Positions 35,593-45,450 of a DNA stretch of 64,000 bases are shown here, piece after piece. The position numbers and the translations under genes are program-made. The notes below the pieces were generated by a model. It ran no database searches and was not told the origin of the DNA. It saw nothing but the letters and a program-made list of their open reading frames with translations. Source of the stretch: Streptococcus gallolyticus subsp. gallolyticus DSM 16831 (GTDB lineage Bacteria > Bacillota > Bacilli > Lactobacillales > Streptococcaceae); the NCBI RefSeq assembly GCF_002000985.1, contig NZ_CP018822.1:1444001-1508000 (forward strand), in the 5' to 3' direction. How positions within the stretch are numbered: the first letter of the stretch is position 1; each line of letters begins with the position of its first letter.

Positions 35593-38061
35593 TTATTCAG
35601 TCTCAAAAAATTTCTCATCCACTTTTGTTATATAACTCTTTCCTAATGTAAGGTCATACTGCAACATCTGTAAATCCATTGATAGAGCTTCTAAATCGTC
35701 AGAAGATTGATTTTCAGCTTCTAGAATATCAGTTAATAAAGCATAGTAAGGAGAAACTTTTGAATCTGTTTGTTTTAGTACGAGTGCTGGGAAATCACTT
35801 GAATTAACAGATGGATAAGATAGTTTTTCTGTTTCATAGTTACTCCAAATAAAATAATCAGTTTCATATTGATTTAAAGGATCACTTGAGAATATACTTG
35901 TAGGATACAATCCTGGCAAATGATCGCCATAAAAAACAACTGTTATTTTTTTGTCATAACCAGATAACTCGTTAAGAAAGTCGGCAGTTGCTGAATCAGT
36001 AATGTTTAAAAGTCTAGCATAGCTAGTTAAACTTTCATTCTCCTCATCTGATAATCCTTCTCCATAAGCAGTAATCTCTGCTGGCTCCTCTGCTTCCCAA
36101 GGAATATGGTTTTGCATGGTGATAACTGAGAAAAATTGGCTTGTATCTGATGATAAGTTACTTGTGACAGCATAGTAAGTTGAGCTATCTCTAGCCCCTG
36201 CACTGAGATACTCTAATTGTGTCGGCTTATCGTCAGTACCATCCAAAGCTATAAAAGTGTCAAATCCTAAATCTTTATAAACAATATTTCGAGAATAATT
36301 TGCACCATTATGAAGATGTACTGCAATTTTTTCGTCATCAGTATAACTATCACTTATAGAAGGAATATACGACATTTTAGGAAGTACCTCAGTATTCATA
36401 ACAGAAACGCTAGGCGATAAATTAGAATAAGATAAACCTGTCAAAGCCTGAATTTCCATGTTAGCTGTACCACCACCATAAAAATCTGATATCATCAAAC
36501 CACTTGTATATTCATCTTTTATTTGGGTAATATTTGGAATAACATTTTCAGATAAAGTAACACCTGGAACACGACTCGGGTCTGAAAAACTTTCACTTAA
36601 AATAAAGATGACTGTTTGGTCTTCAATTTTATTAGCTCTAGAAGCATTAATTATTGAAGCTTCATTACGATACTTTTCCGCAAGCTCTTTAATTTTCTCT
36701 TCGCTATACCCATCAGGAGTTTCCATTACCGATTTTGTTAATTGCTTTGTCCAAACATATGTCAACGATTTATAGCTAGCATTAGTCGAAAATCCCATCC
36801 AATTAATATCAACCCAATTATTAACCTTGGAAACAACGGGGATATTATCAATAATTTTAGAATCTGTTTCATTTCTAAAGACAATAAAATTGAAAACTCC
36901 AAGACCAATTAACGCTCCTAAGAAGGAGAATCGTAATCTTTTAATGTTAAAAATTTTTCCAGGTAAAATACGTTTCCTTAACAGAATATAGACACCAAGT
37001 GTCGCAATGACACCAAGCACAATATAAATAATAACACTTTTATCGACAAAACTAGTTAACAACGAAATCTCTTTTAACCAAACAAAGTCTGTAATAAGAA
37101 GAGGTTCACTTCGCAGACCTTCCTTAATACTATTAACAACAGATATAATCACTCCAGTTACAATAATAAGGAAAGTTGCAGATAAAAAGCGATTAAATAC
37201 AAGATAGATAATTAAAAAGAGACATGTTAAAGCAATAATTTGATAAGCTGTTGCTCCTGGAAAAATAAATTTATCTAGTAATGTTTCATCACTTCTAACT
37301 CCTAGCTGTAACGTATAATTAAAAATAGTTGCTAATGCAAAGCTTACCGTTATCATCAATGATGGAGTAGGAGAATTTGTAACAATTGCTTGATAAGCAT
37401 TAATCACAAAATAAGACACCACTCCCATAACCATTAAAGTTAAAGCAAGATTGCTAGATAAGTGAATTATAAAGTGAACATAATCATTATCAGAAAGATA
37501 AGAGGATACTAATTCTTTGAAAATCTTTAGCATCTGTCTATCATTAACGACAAAAGATGCTAAAAATCCAAAAAGAATTGTGTTTTTAGAATCATAATCC
37601 TGAAGATAATCTTCAATAAATGCAAGATACCTATTTTTTTGAATTAAAAAATATAGTACTCCTGAAATACCTATAATAATCAAAAGTGTAACAAGAAAAT
37701 TCGGTTGAAAAAAATGATTTTTAATCAAATCCCATACTTTAAATTTTTCATTATTTAAATTTCTTGTTACTAAAATAAAATAGGAAACAATCTGATAAAT
37801 AAAATATCCAGAAACTAACTTTATAAAGAATGTTTTACTCAGATCCTTAACAAGGTAAAAACTTATCCCAACAATAGATAAAATATAGGCAATCAAGCTA
37901 AAGTGTAAGCTTGATTGAAACCCTAAAGACAAATCACTTGTTGCCCCTTTAAGTACATAAGAATTTACTAAATAAAAATTGATGTAAAACAGAAAAATAA
38001 TTAATAAAACTATCCTTAGAAGATTAACCCAATCAAAACTTTTCAAAAACTTTTTCATCAT
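35593..38061 (-). CDS. gacH: GacH-like glycerol-phosphate transferase for the rhamnose polysaccharide
   Basis: 822 residues of the LTA-synthase/phosphoglycerol-transferase family. About eleven hydrophobic segments fill the first 410 residues. An extracellular sulfatase-type domain follows (about 475-760), with VFILSESFSDP, the likely nucleophile Thr in YGGGTANMEIQ, and FYGDHLPG. Length and place right after rgpF match GacH, which adds glycerol phosphate to the Group A carbohydrate side chain. By analogy it should do so here. It overlaps rgpF by 4 bp. Confidence 0.85.
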   Translation of the reverse strand: MMKKFLKSFDWVNLLRIVLLIIFLFYINFYLVNSYVLKGATSDLSLGFQSSLHFSLIAYILSIVGISFYLVKDLSKTFFIKLVSGYFIYQIVSYFILVTRNLNNEKFKVWDLIKNHFFQPNFLVTLLIIIGISGVLYFLIQKNRYLAFIEDYLQDYDSKNTILFGFLASFVVNDRQMLKIFKELVSSYLSDNDYVHFIIHLSSNLALTLMVMGVVSYFVINAYQAIVTNSPTPSLMITVSFALATIFNYTLQLGVRSDETLLDKFIFPGATAYQIIALTCLFLIIYLVFNRFLSATFLIIVTGVIISVVNSIKEGLRSEPLLITDFVWLKEISLLTSFVDKSVIIYIVLGVIATLGVYILLRKRILPGKIFNIKRLRFSFLGALIGLGVFNFIVFRNETDSKIIDNIPVVSKVNNWVDINWMGFSTNASYKSLTYVWTKQLTKSVMETPDGYSEEKIKELAEKYRNEASIINASRANKIEDQTVIFILSESFSDPSRVPGVTLSENVIPNITQIKDEYTSGLMISDFYGGGTANMEIQALTGLSYSNLSPSVSVMNTEVLPKMSYIPSISDSYTDDEKIAVHLHNGANYSRNIVYKDLGFDTFIALDGTDDKPTQLEYLSAGARDSSTYYAVTSNLSSDTSQFFSVITMQNHIPWEAEEPAEITAYGEGLSDEENESLTSYARLLNITDSATADFLNELSGYDKKITVVFYGDHLPGLYPTSIFSSDPLNQYETDYFIWSNYETEKLSYPSVNSSDFPALVLKQTDSKVSPYYALLTDILEAENQSSDDLEALSMDLQMLQYDLTLGKSYITKVDEKFFETE

Positions 38062-39818
38062 GATTTAAATTTCAGTACCATCCTCTTGATAATATATTTA
38101 ATAGCACTACCTGGACCACGGTAAATATACTTAAGTGCTCCTTTAATACCACCAATGTTGTCAAAGTTCACGTAGGTGTTAGGCATTGTATTCGGACGAA
38201 TGTTAAACACCACATTATCCACAAATGGTGTTATATAGATATCGTTTTTAGCAATGGCATAATCATAATTATTTGCCCATGCAAGATAAACCAGGATACG
38301 TTCAATTGAATGCAAAATTGTATGTTGTGGAATTGGTTCTGATGGTATTTCATCGTCCGTCAACTCTAAATCAAATAGTGGTTTAAGTGTATCACGTTTG
38401 AACCAAATAAAAGTTCCATAGCTCATGATAAACGTACTCAAGTTATTAAAATCAATTTGTCGCCCGAGATTCATACGTTCCCAAAGTTCATTCATACCAT
38501 CAGCAAATCGATTTTCGTTCCAAGGATCAACTATTTTAGTATATCTAAAGAAGGATGGGATATCAGCAATAACAAGTCCAAGATTATCGTTATTTTCTAG
38601 ATTAGCTAAGATATTATCAGCAGATTGAATTAACATCTGATAAAGTTCATTTCTCCATGAATCCCCTACCCAATAAGGATATTCTGGAGATTTTTTGGTA
38701 TGAAAATGCCCAATATAATCATATGAAGATAATTCTTCTTTCAATTTTAACATTGGAATAATATCACGACCCCGATTTCCTGTTAGAAAGACTTGAGCTA
38801 TTTTACCATTTTTCTCAAGGATAGACTCAATCTCTGCTTTTTTAGCTTCTGTATCAGTTGTCAAAAACAAGTCATAGTCAAAATGGAAATTCTCAAATTG
38901 ATTCAAAAATTCCTCTAACAAATCAACGTAAAAAGTATGAAGATGAACTGCTACTTTTTTAGTATTTGAATATTCTTTTTCAACTACCTTAAGTACTTTA
39001 CGATCTAACAAATAAGGTGGGGTAGGAAGACTTATATCCGACATATGATCTAAAATTAATTTCGTTGGATAATTAGAGACTTTTTCAATTTCTTTCAACA
39101 AATAAGGTGCTAAATGTTGTGTCAAATCAAAAGTTTTTATTTTTATAAAAGGAACATGATTATCTAAAAGCACATGTGGATAATGAATTGTAAAATTAGA
39201 ATGGAAAAAATTATCTGCAATTGGTACTGTATTCAATACAGAAGCATAACGAAAACCAGCATCAACAAAACGCTTAGTATATTTCGTTTCATAATTATCA
39301 ATAACTTTTTGAACATCTGCATATGCTTCAACAGACTTCCAAAACTCTTGAAAAACTTCAGAAATTACAATACTTTTCTTAAAAGACATAAAATATGATT
39401 GTAAATGTTCATCAATATAAATATGCCCCGCATCAATCGCTCTATGATTTGTCATTCCCCAAAAGTCAACTTTTTCATCTGATTCATACTTATCATATAC
39501 AGGAGCCATATCCCAAAGTGGTCCAAAGCAAGTATCATTCATTGCAGTTACTGAATCATAAGCTTTTAAGTTTTCAAAACCTTCAAAAGCCATACCGTCA
39601 TGCCATGCTGCAAAATCGTATCCAATATTTTCACGTTGTATAAAAGCATCAATTAATTGACTTTGACGTAATTTATCAACTTCACCCTCATCAAGTTGAC
39701 TATTTGAAATAAAGATTACTTTTGAAAAGAGAGGGTGCATATGTTCTAGTTGATAATAGACATGCTCACTAATTTTATTATATTTATTGAAATGAACATA
39801 TAAGAGTAAGCGTTTCAT
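38058..39818 (-). CDS. rgpF: RgpF rhamnan synthesis protein
   Basis: 586 residues. The C-terminal half (about 280-560) is the rhamnan synthesis F domain (HLHTFYVDLLEEFL... GHFHTKKSPEYPYWVGDSWR). The N-terminal part contains a second glycosyltransferase-like region (VHFNKYNKISEHVYYQLEHM). In S. mutans and S. pyogenes RgpF/GacG extends the polyrhamnose backbone. Its start overlaps the rgpE stop by 4 bp. Confidence 0.92.
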   Translation of the reverse strand: MKRLLLYVHFNKYNKISEHVYYQLEHMHPLFSKVIFISNSQLDEGEVDKLRQSQLIDAFIQRENIGYDFAAWHDGMAFEGFENLKAYDSVTAMNDTCFGPLWDMAPVYDKYESDEKVDFWGMTNHRAIDAGHIYIDEHLQSYFMSFKKSIVISEVFQEFWKSVEAYADVQKVIDNYETKYTKRFVDAGFRYASVLNTVPIADNFFHSNFTIHYPHVLLDNHVPFIKIKTFDLTQHLAPYLLKEIEKVSNYPTKLILDHMSDISLPTPPYLLDRKVLKVVEKEYSNTKKVAVHLHTFYVDLLEEFLNQFENFHFDYDLFLTTDTEAKKAEIESILEKNGKIAQVFLTGNRGRDIIPMLKLKEELSSYDYIGHFHTKKSPEYPYWVGDSWRNELYQMLIQSADNILANLENNDNLGLVIADIPSFFRYTKIVDPWNENRFADGMNELWERMNLGRQIDFNNLSTFIMSYGTFIWFKRDTLKPLFDLELTDDEIPSEPIPQHTILHSIERILVYLAWANNYDYAIAKNDIYITPFVDNVVFNIRPNTMPNTYVNFDNIGGIKGALKYIYRGPGSAIKYIIKRMVLKFKS

Positions 39819-41161
39819 TTTTTTCTCCTAAAGAAATTAATAATTTTAGTTGGTATTTTCCACCATATTGAGTTTGTTATAGAACGATAGTTAGATAGTA
39901 AAGTGTTATACTCCTTACTTAAGTCATCGAATTCCTGTGTTTTTTGATTAAGTTCACTTTCAAGTTGTCTTTGTTTCTGCTCATACGATAGAATAGTTTG
40001 TAAACGATTATATTTTTGCTTCGCAAGCAATTTTCCAATATAATCTTTAGCAACAATGTCATTGATATTATAGCGTTTATAGCTCAACACTAGCTTATCA
40101 CCTTCTGAAAGAGTAAATTGATAATCAAGGAAAGGATAGAAATCCTCAAAAACTACACTATTTTCATCGATTAAACCATTTGACATTATTGGAAGAATCT
40201 CAGTCTGATATTCCTTCGATTTTAAAACAAAAAATTCATAGAAACTTGGAATATTAGAAGGTCTTATTCTGATATAATTCTTACCTTTTACTACAGGAAT
40301 TTCAATTTCATCTTGAAATTGTATTTGATTCTGATAATCTGGAATATCCGAAAATGCCTCATTCTCAGAAAAATAAATCGATATTTTTTCTTCTTTAATA
40401 GAGTGTTCAATATCTAAACTCGTTAAGCGTTCAAAATGATAATCTAATGCCTCTTTTACATAATTAGGGAATCGAGTCAGATATTTCCCAATTATATATC
40501 CATACGTTTTGTAATATGACTTTAGATTTTGATGGCTACTTCTTGAATCAAATGACATACGATAATTTAATCCAGTTGCATAACAAGGAACTACTTTTAA
40601 TTCCTTGCTTGTCACAAGATTTAAATAGAAGTCGTAGTCCTCTAATTTTTCACGATTCAACTGCTCATCAAATTTAATATTTCCAATCGCTGATGTTCTT
40701 ATTAAACTTGAAGCATGTATGAAATTACCAATAAACATTTCTTGTAAATCATACTCTTTAATAGGTAAAACAACCTCTCCAGAATTCAATTCATAGAGTG
40801 CAGAATAAACTATATCCGCATTTTCTTTTTCTGCAGTTTCAACTAATAAACGAATATAATCCTTTTTTAAAGTATCATCACTATCAACAAAAACAAGGTA
40901 ATCTCCTGAAACATGCTCTAAAGCAATATTTCTGGTAAGAACGACTCCTTTATTCTCATGGTAAAAATACTGAGTATTTTCAAAAGGACTCAAACTTAGC
41001 GTATCTTTAATAACAGTATCAGAATCGTCTAATGACCCATCATTAAAAACCAATAGCTCAATATTTTTATATGTCTGCTGAAATATACTCTCAAGACAAT
41101 CTTTTACATAAGATTCGTGGTTGTAACAAGTTACAACAATACTAACTAAAGCATCCATCAT
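39815..41161 (-). CDS. rgpE: RgpE-like glycosyltransferase (GT2)
   Basis: 448 residues. The N-terminal GT2 domain (about 1-230) begins VSIVVTCYNHESYVKDCLESI with VFVDSDDTLKK as the metal-site motif. The C-terminal third is predicted coiled coil (about 385-425) and ends in a basic amphipathic stretch that could sit at the membrane. By order it corresponds to RgpE/GacF, an enzyme needed for the polyrhamnose. It overlaps rgpD by 4 bp. Confidence 0.85.
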   Translation of the reverse strand: MMDALVSIVVTCYNHESYVKDCLESIFQQTYKNIELLVFNDGSLDDSDTVIKDTLSLSPFENTQYFYHENKGVVLTRNIALEHVSGDYLVFVDSDDTLKKDYIRLLVETAEKENADIVYSALYELNSGEVVLPIKEYDLQEMFIGNFIHASSLIRTSAIGNIKFDEQLNREKLEDYDFYLNLVTSKELKVVPCYATGLNYRMSFDSRSSHQNLKSYYKTYGYIIGKYLTRFPNYVKEALDYHFERLTSLDIEHSIKEEKISIYFSENEAFSDIPDYQNQIQFQDEIEIPVVKGKNYIRIRPSNIPSFYEFFVLKSKEYQTEILPIMSNGLIDENSVVFEDFYPFLDYQFTLSEGDKLVLSYKRYNINDIVAKDYIGKLLAKQKYNRLQTILSYEQKQRQLESELNQKTQEFDDLSKEYNTLLSNYRSITNSIWWKIPTKIINFFRRKK

Positions 41162-42357
41162 TTAAATTTCCAAGTGCCATTTCTTTGAATTAAACCTGTA
41201 GCCGAATCTCTACCTGATTTATCATCTAGTGCTAGATCATTACGACTAACAAGAATAACATTTGTATTACTTGAGTTAGCAAAAGCTAACATTTTACCAT
41301 TTTTATCTCTTATAGAGACCTCAAGTTTTAATTTTAGATTGTTTACATTATTTAATAAACAAGAATACGTAGCATGTTTATAACCTTTTCCACTTGAAAG
41401 GTATTCCATAGAATTATCGTTATAAATCCAAATATTACGGTCAATATCTGTAAGTGAAAATGCTACATATGTCTCTAAATCTTCGAGAACATTATAACTG
41501 ATACTGAACTCAATTGGCTTATCTGGTGTAGTTTGACCAGAAGAAAGTAGATTAACTTCTAAGTTATCAACAACTAATTTTTCAACAGTTTTTCCATCGT
41601 CATTTTTTTCAGTATTAGCATTATCATAGCTATATTGGTTAGCTACCTCGTCTGGCTCACCTTGTGCTTTGATATAACCATCCTCAATCAAAATAGCTTT
41701 ATTACAATATTTCTTAACAGCACCCATGTCATGGGTAACTAAAATAGTAGTCTTTCCGCTCGTTTTTCTCTCTAGGAAATAATCATTACATTTACGTTGG
41801 AAAGCTTCATCACCAACTGCAAGAACTTCATCAAGGATAAGTACGTCACCTTGAGCCTTAATAGCTACTGAAAAGGCTAGACGAACTTGCATCCCGCTTG
41901 AATAGTTCTTAAGTTTTTGATTCATGAAATCTTCAAGTTCCGCAAACTCAACAATATCATCATACATGGCATCTACTTCTTCAGTTGTAAATCCAAGCAT
42001 GGCACCGTTCATATAAACATTTTCACGTCCTGTTAGTTCTGGATTAAATCCGACACCAAGTTCAATGAAAGATACCATTTTACCATTTACAGTGACTTTC
42101 CCCTTTTCAGGAACATAAATTTGAGAAATGATTTTCAAAAGGGTTGATTTACCTGAACCATTTCGTCCAACAATCCCAAAGAAATCTCCTTCTTCTACTT
42201 CAAAGTCAATATCCTTTAAGACATGTTGTTCACGATAACCTTTTATACCTTTAAAATAATTAACTAAATTTGTACGTAAGCTTTGAGTTGCTTCTGTTGG
42301 CAATTTAAAATACTTACTAACATGATCAACTTTTACTGCAATTTTTTTATCTGACAT
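41158..42357 (-). CDS. rgpD: Polysaccharide ABC exporter ATPase
   Basis: 399 residues, Wzt-type ATPase that powers export of lipid-linked polyrhamnose. Walker A is GIVGRNGSGKSTLLK, the signature YSSGMQVRLAF and Walker B DVLILDEVLAVGDEAF are intact. A C-terminal beta-domain (about 250-385) may recognise the polymer, as in Wzt. It overlaps the permease gene by 1 bp and rgpE by 4 bp. Confidence 0.94.
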   Translation of the reverse strand: MSDKKIAVKVDHVSKYFKLPTEATQSLRTNLVNYFKGIKGYREQHVLKDIDFEVEEGDFFGIVGRNGSGKSTLLKIISQIYVPEKGKVTVNGKMVSFIELGVGFNPELTGRENVYMNGAMLGFTTEEVDAMYDDIVEFAELEDFMNQKLKNYSSGMQVRLAFSVAIKAQGDVLILDEVLAVGDEAFQRKCNDYFLERKTSGKTTILVTHDMGAVKKYCNKAILIEDGYIKAQGEPDEVANQYSYDNANTEKNDDGKTVEKLVVDNLEVNLLSSGQTTPDKPIEFSISYNVLEDLETYVAFSLTDIDRNIWIYNDNSMEYLSSGKGYKHATYSCLLNNVNNLKLKLEVSIRDKNGKMLAFANSSNTNVILVSRNDLALDDKSGRDSATGLIQRNGTWKFK

Positions 42358-43163
42358 TATAAAATCTCCGCGAATTTTTTAGCATTTTTATGGAAAATAT
42401 AATAACCAATTCCAAATACAAAGAATGGAAGAATATAAGGAATCATAGTAATAGCTTTATGACCAACTAAGTCCCAACCACGCATATTTCCTGAAAATAC
42501 GATAAAGTGACGCATATCTTGAATAATTTGTGCTAATGGATTTAGCATCATCAATTTTGCGACTGTGACTTGACCACGTTGCAAAATAAATGTAAGTGAA
42601 TAAATAATCGGTGTCGCATACATACCAGCTTGCATCACCACTTCCCAGATAGGACCAATATCTCTATATTTTACAAACAGAGTAGCAAGTACAAAAGCGA
42701 TACCCGCTGAGAATAGGAATAACTCTATAAAGAGAGGGAAGATAGTTAACCAACCGAAAGAAACTGTCACTCCATTAACTAATGCAAAAACAAATACAAC
42801 AATCAAGTTAATACCATAATTAATTGCCGCACCAACAACTGATGAAATAACAATAATTTCTTTTGAAAAGTTCAATTTACGTAATAAATCACCTCGAGAT
42901 ACGATAGACATCATCCCCATATTAGTTGCTTCAGAAAAGAAGTTCCATGTCACCATACCAATTAACAAACCAATAGCATAGTGTGGCGTTCCATCATCGA
43001 ATCGCAAGAACTGAACAAATACCAAGTACATGATTGTGAAGAGCATCAATGGTTTTAAGATTGACCATAAATGCCCAATTAAACTTCCTTGGTAACGAAG
43101 TTTAAAATCTGTTTTTACCATCTCTTTTAATAAGATTTTATTTTCTTTACTAAAGAATTTCAT
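42357..43163 (-). CDS. rgpC: Polysaccharide ABC exporter permease
   Basis: 268 residues, ABC-2 type permease (Wzm/TagG family) with six hydrophobic segments and the N-terminal RYQGSLIGHLWSILKPL motif typical of O-antigen/teichoic acid exporters. Pairs with RgpD to flip the rhamnan across the membrane. Overlaps rgpB by 4 bp. Confidence 0.94.
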   Translation of the reverse strand: MKFFSKENKILLKEMVKTDFKLRYQGSLIGHLWSILKPLMLFTIMYLVFVQFLRFDDGTPHYAIGLLIGMVTWNFFSEATNMGMMSIVSRGDLLRKLNFSKEIIVISSVVGAAINYGINLIVVFVFALVNGVTVSFGWLTIFPLFIELFLFSAGIAFVLATLFVKYRDIGPIWEVVMQAGMYATPIIYSLTFILQRGQVTVAKLMMLNPLAQIIQDMRHFIVFSGNMRGWDLVGHKAITMIPYILPFFVFGIGYYIFHKNAKKFAEIL

Positions 43164-44095
43164 TTATTTCTCCTATAACCAAATTTGGTAATAATTAGTG
43201 TTTTAAAGACAAGCGTATGGAAGTTTCTGTTCTTACGTAAACCATATTTGTTTAAAGTGTGGATACGCTGAGACAGTGATTTATCCATAATAGTTGTAAA
43301 GTTTTCAACTAATTCTCTGTTTTCTGGTGATAAATTTAAGTCTAGCAGAAAGCGCGCTTGTGTTTGACTGGCATCAATTAACCACCAATATTTTTCAACG
43401 AGTTTATGTGGTTTTAACCAGTTTTTCATCCGTTTGGACCATGTTCTTGCCCCGAGAACATTAGCGTCATGCTGACGATACAATTCTGTTGGGTAATCGA
43501 GGTAAACCAAATGTCCCAAGGCACTAGCAATCAATGCTAAATACCAGTCATGCATTAAGAGATTATCCGTTGTTGTCCAAAGCTCGGCAAGAGCATGATT
43601 GATCATCGCTGTTCCACCAGTTACCGTATTTTCGGTTAATTCTTGAACTAGTTTAGTATTGGCATGATCAGACTGTGTTTTAATCATGCTTTCATGCAAA
43701 ACATTTAGCTCTCTATCAACAATTTTCAAATCCGTATAAACGAGCAATGGTTTGTCATTGCTATATTTTTCAGCCTCAGCTAAAGTCACCGCTAATTTAT
43801 CTTCCAACCAGATGTCATCTTGGTCAGAAAAGAAATAATAGTCAGCTTTGCTATGTTTTAAAAGCGTATAAAAGTTTTTAATGACGCCAAAATTTTCACG
43901 ATTATCAGCATTGATAAAGATAATACGTGAATCCTTTTGAGCATATTGCTGAATAATTTCTGGTGTGCGGTCGCTAGAGCCGTCGTCTCGGATATATAAT
44001 GTCCAGTCTTTGACTGTTTGTTTTTGAATACTTTCAATCTGCTCAGCCAAAAATTGTTCACCATTGTAGGTGGACATGAGAATATTAATTTTCAT
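43160..44095 (-). CDS. rgpB: Rhamnosyltransferase
   Basis: 311 residues, GT2 fold. ILMSTYNGEQFLAEQIESI at the N-terminus, IRDDGSSDRTPEI, and SDQDDIWLEDKL carry the nucleotide-sugar and metal site. The position after rgpA matches RgpB/GacC, which adds rhamnose residues to the lipid-linked primer in related streptococci. Overlaps rgpA by 11 bp. Confidence 0.92.
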   Translation of the reverse strand: MKINILMSTYNGEQFLAEQIESIQKQTVKDWTLYIRDDGSSDRTPEIIQQYAQKDSRIIFINADNRENFGVIKNFYTLLKHSKADYYFFSDQDDIWLEDKLAVTLAEAEKYSNDKPLLVYTDLKIVDRELNVLHESMIKTQSDHANTKLVQELTENTVTGGTAMINHALAELWTTTDNLLMHDWYLALIASALGHLVYLDYPTELYRQHDANVLGARTWSKRMKNWLKPHKLVEKYWWLIDASQTQARFLLDLNLSPENRELVENFTTIMDKSLSQRIHTLNKYGLRKNRNFHTLVFKTLIITKFGYRRNK

Positions 44096-45239
44096 TTAAA
44101 AACAGTTCCTCATACTCTCCTACTATTTTTTCCCATGTGTAATTTTGTTTAACAATCGCACGGGCACGGTTTCCATATTCTGTAAAATCATAATGACCGT
44201 CTGCATCATTTATCAAACATGATAAATTCCCAGAGGTTTTATTCCAATAAAAGGCACTTGCGTCAGCTACTGATTTATTGAAATCAACGTCAAGGACAAG
44301 ATTAAGTTTAGTATGTCCTAGAGCTTCAAGCAGACCTGGATTTGTTCCTCCAACTTCATGTCCATGAATGTAGGCAAATGCATTTTCTCGGATATAATTT
44401 AACAAATCACGGTCATAAACTGTTCCAACAAACTTCACACGTTTATCTCTTTCAAAATTCGTCAACCGTTTCAATTTGTCAAAATAAGGGTTATTCTTAT
44501 GGTTACAAATGATAATCAAATCACGCTTAGTATTTGATTTCATAAATTCTCGGATTGCTGTTTCGTAGTTATTTTCTGGAACAAATCGTCCGACAATTAG
44601 ATAATACCCATTTTCCTTTGTTTGCCAGTTTTCAAAGCATTTTCTGACCTTATAATCATCAGCAGTCAAGCTTGACCTTGTCAAGTCGGTTCCATAAGCA
44701 ATAAACCGTGTCTTAGCTTCTGGATAAGACTCCTGAATATAAGTTTCAATACCGATATTATCTGAAATCACCAAATCAGCCGTTTTAGCCATTGATTTTT
44801 CAGCATATTTTAAATAAGCTTGAACAGGTTTTGACCATTTAGATCGTTTCCATTCCAAACCATCGGGATTGACAAAAACTTTACCACCGACAGCGTGAAT
44901 TTTCTTAGCAAAAGGCACGATAAAAGCACCAATCGTATTACCCAAAATATAAAAAATAGGGTGTTCAATGCGCTCTTTTTTTACCATTTGAAGTCCATAA
45001 TTAATAGCCATCATATCATAAGCGATGACCCGAGCAGGACCAATCTTAGGTGCCTTGATGGTAAAACAATCCGCGCCTTCATAGCTAAAGTGCGTTTGAT
45101 GCTTATCGTCACTCAAACAAGCCACATGATAAACAATGTCTGCGCTCTGCTTATTTTTTACCAACTCCTCAACAAAAGTCTCGAAACCACCGTATTTTGC
45201 TGGTAATCCACGACTTCCGATGATGAATACATGTTGCAT
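44085..45239 (-). CDS. rgpA: RgpA rhamnosyltransferase (GT4)
   Basis: 384 residues. It begins MQHVFIIGSRGLPAKYGGFE, nearly the known RgpA N-terminus, and has a C-terminal GT4 domain with GRFVPENNYETAI and the EVGGTNPGLLEALG motif. It transfers the first L-rhamnose to GlcNAc-PP-undecaprenol in S. mutans and S. pyogenes (GacB). The frame is open nine codons upstream, but the -10 box at 45275-45280 puts +1 near that point and GGAG lies 9 nt before the ATG at 45239. Confidence 0.94.
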   Translation of the reverse strand: MQHVFIIGSRGLPAKYGGFETFVEELVKNKQSADIVYHVACLSDDKHQTHFSYEGADCFTIKAPKIGPARVIAYDMMAINYGLQMVKKERIEHPIFYILGNTIGAFIVPFAKKIHAVGGKVFVNPDGLEWKRSKWSKPVQAYLKYAEKSMAKTADLVISDNIGIETYIQESYPEAKTRFIAYGTDLTRSSLTADDYKVRKCFENWQTKENGYYLIVGRFVPENNYETAIREFMKSNTKRDLIIICNHKNNPYFDKLKRLTNFERDKRVKFVGTVYDRDLLNYIRENAFAYIHGHEVGGTNPGLLEALGHTKLNLVLDVDFNKSVADASAFYWNKTSGNLSCLINDADGHYDFTEYGNRARAIVKQNYTWEKIVGEYEELFLNEN

Positions 45240-45274
45240 GGCACACTTCTCCATTCTAAAATACAATCGTTTTT

Positions 45275-45283
45275 ATTATACCA
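45275..45283 (-). promoter_or_regulatory. Extended -10 promoter of the rgp operon
   Basis: Minus-strand TGGTATAAT (45283-45275), 36 bp upstream of the rgpA ATG. No convincing -35 element. Confidence 0.65.
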
Positions 45284-45385
45284 TAATTTACATAAGCTGG
45301 CGAAAGAAAAAAGGAAAGTCTAAGCGACAGAATGTGATGAATTGTACAATTTTTAAATACTACAAAAGCACCTAGGGCGTCACAA

Positions 45386-45415
45386 TCAAAAATGAGGTTA
45401 GAAAATCTCCTAACC
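45386..45415 (-). terminator. Terminator after rmlD
   Basis: GGTTAG-gagatttt-CTAACC hairpin (45396-45415), then TCATTTTTG on the minus strand. It separates rmlD from the rgpA promoter. Confidence 0.7.
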
Positions 45416-45450
45416 CCATAATCATGTTTTGAAACTGCGACGAACAGTTA

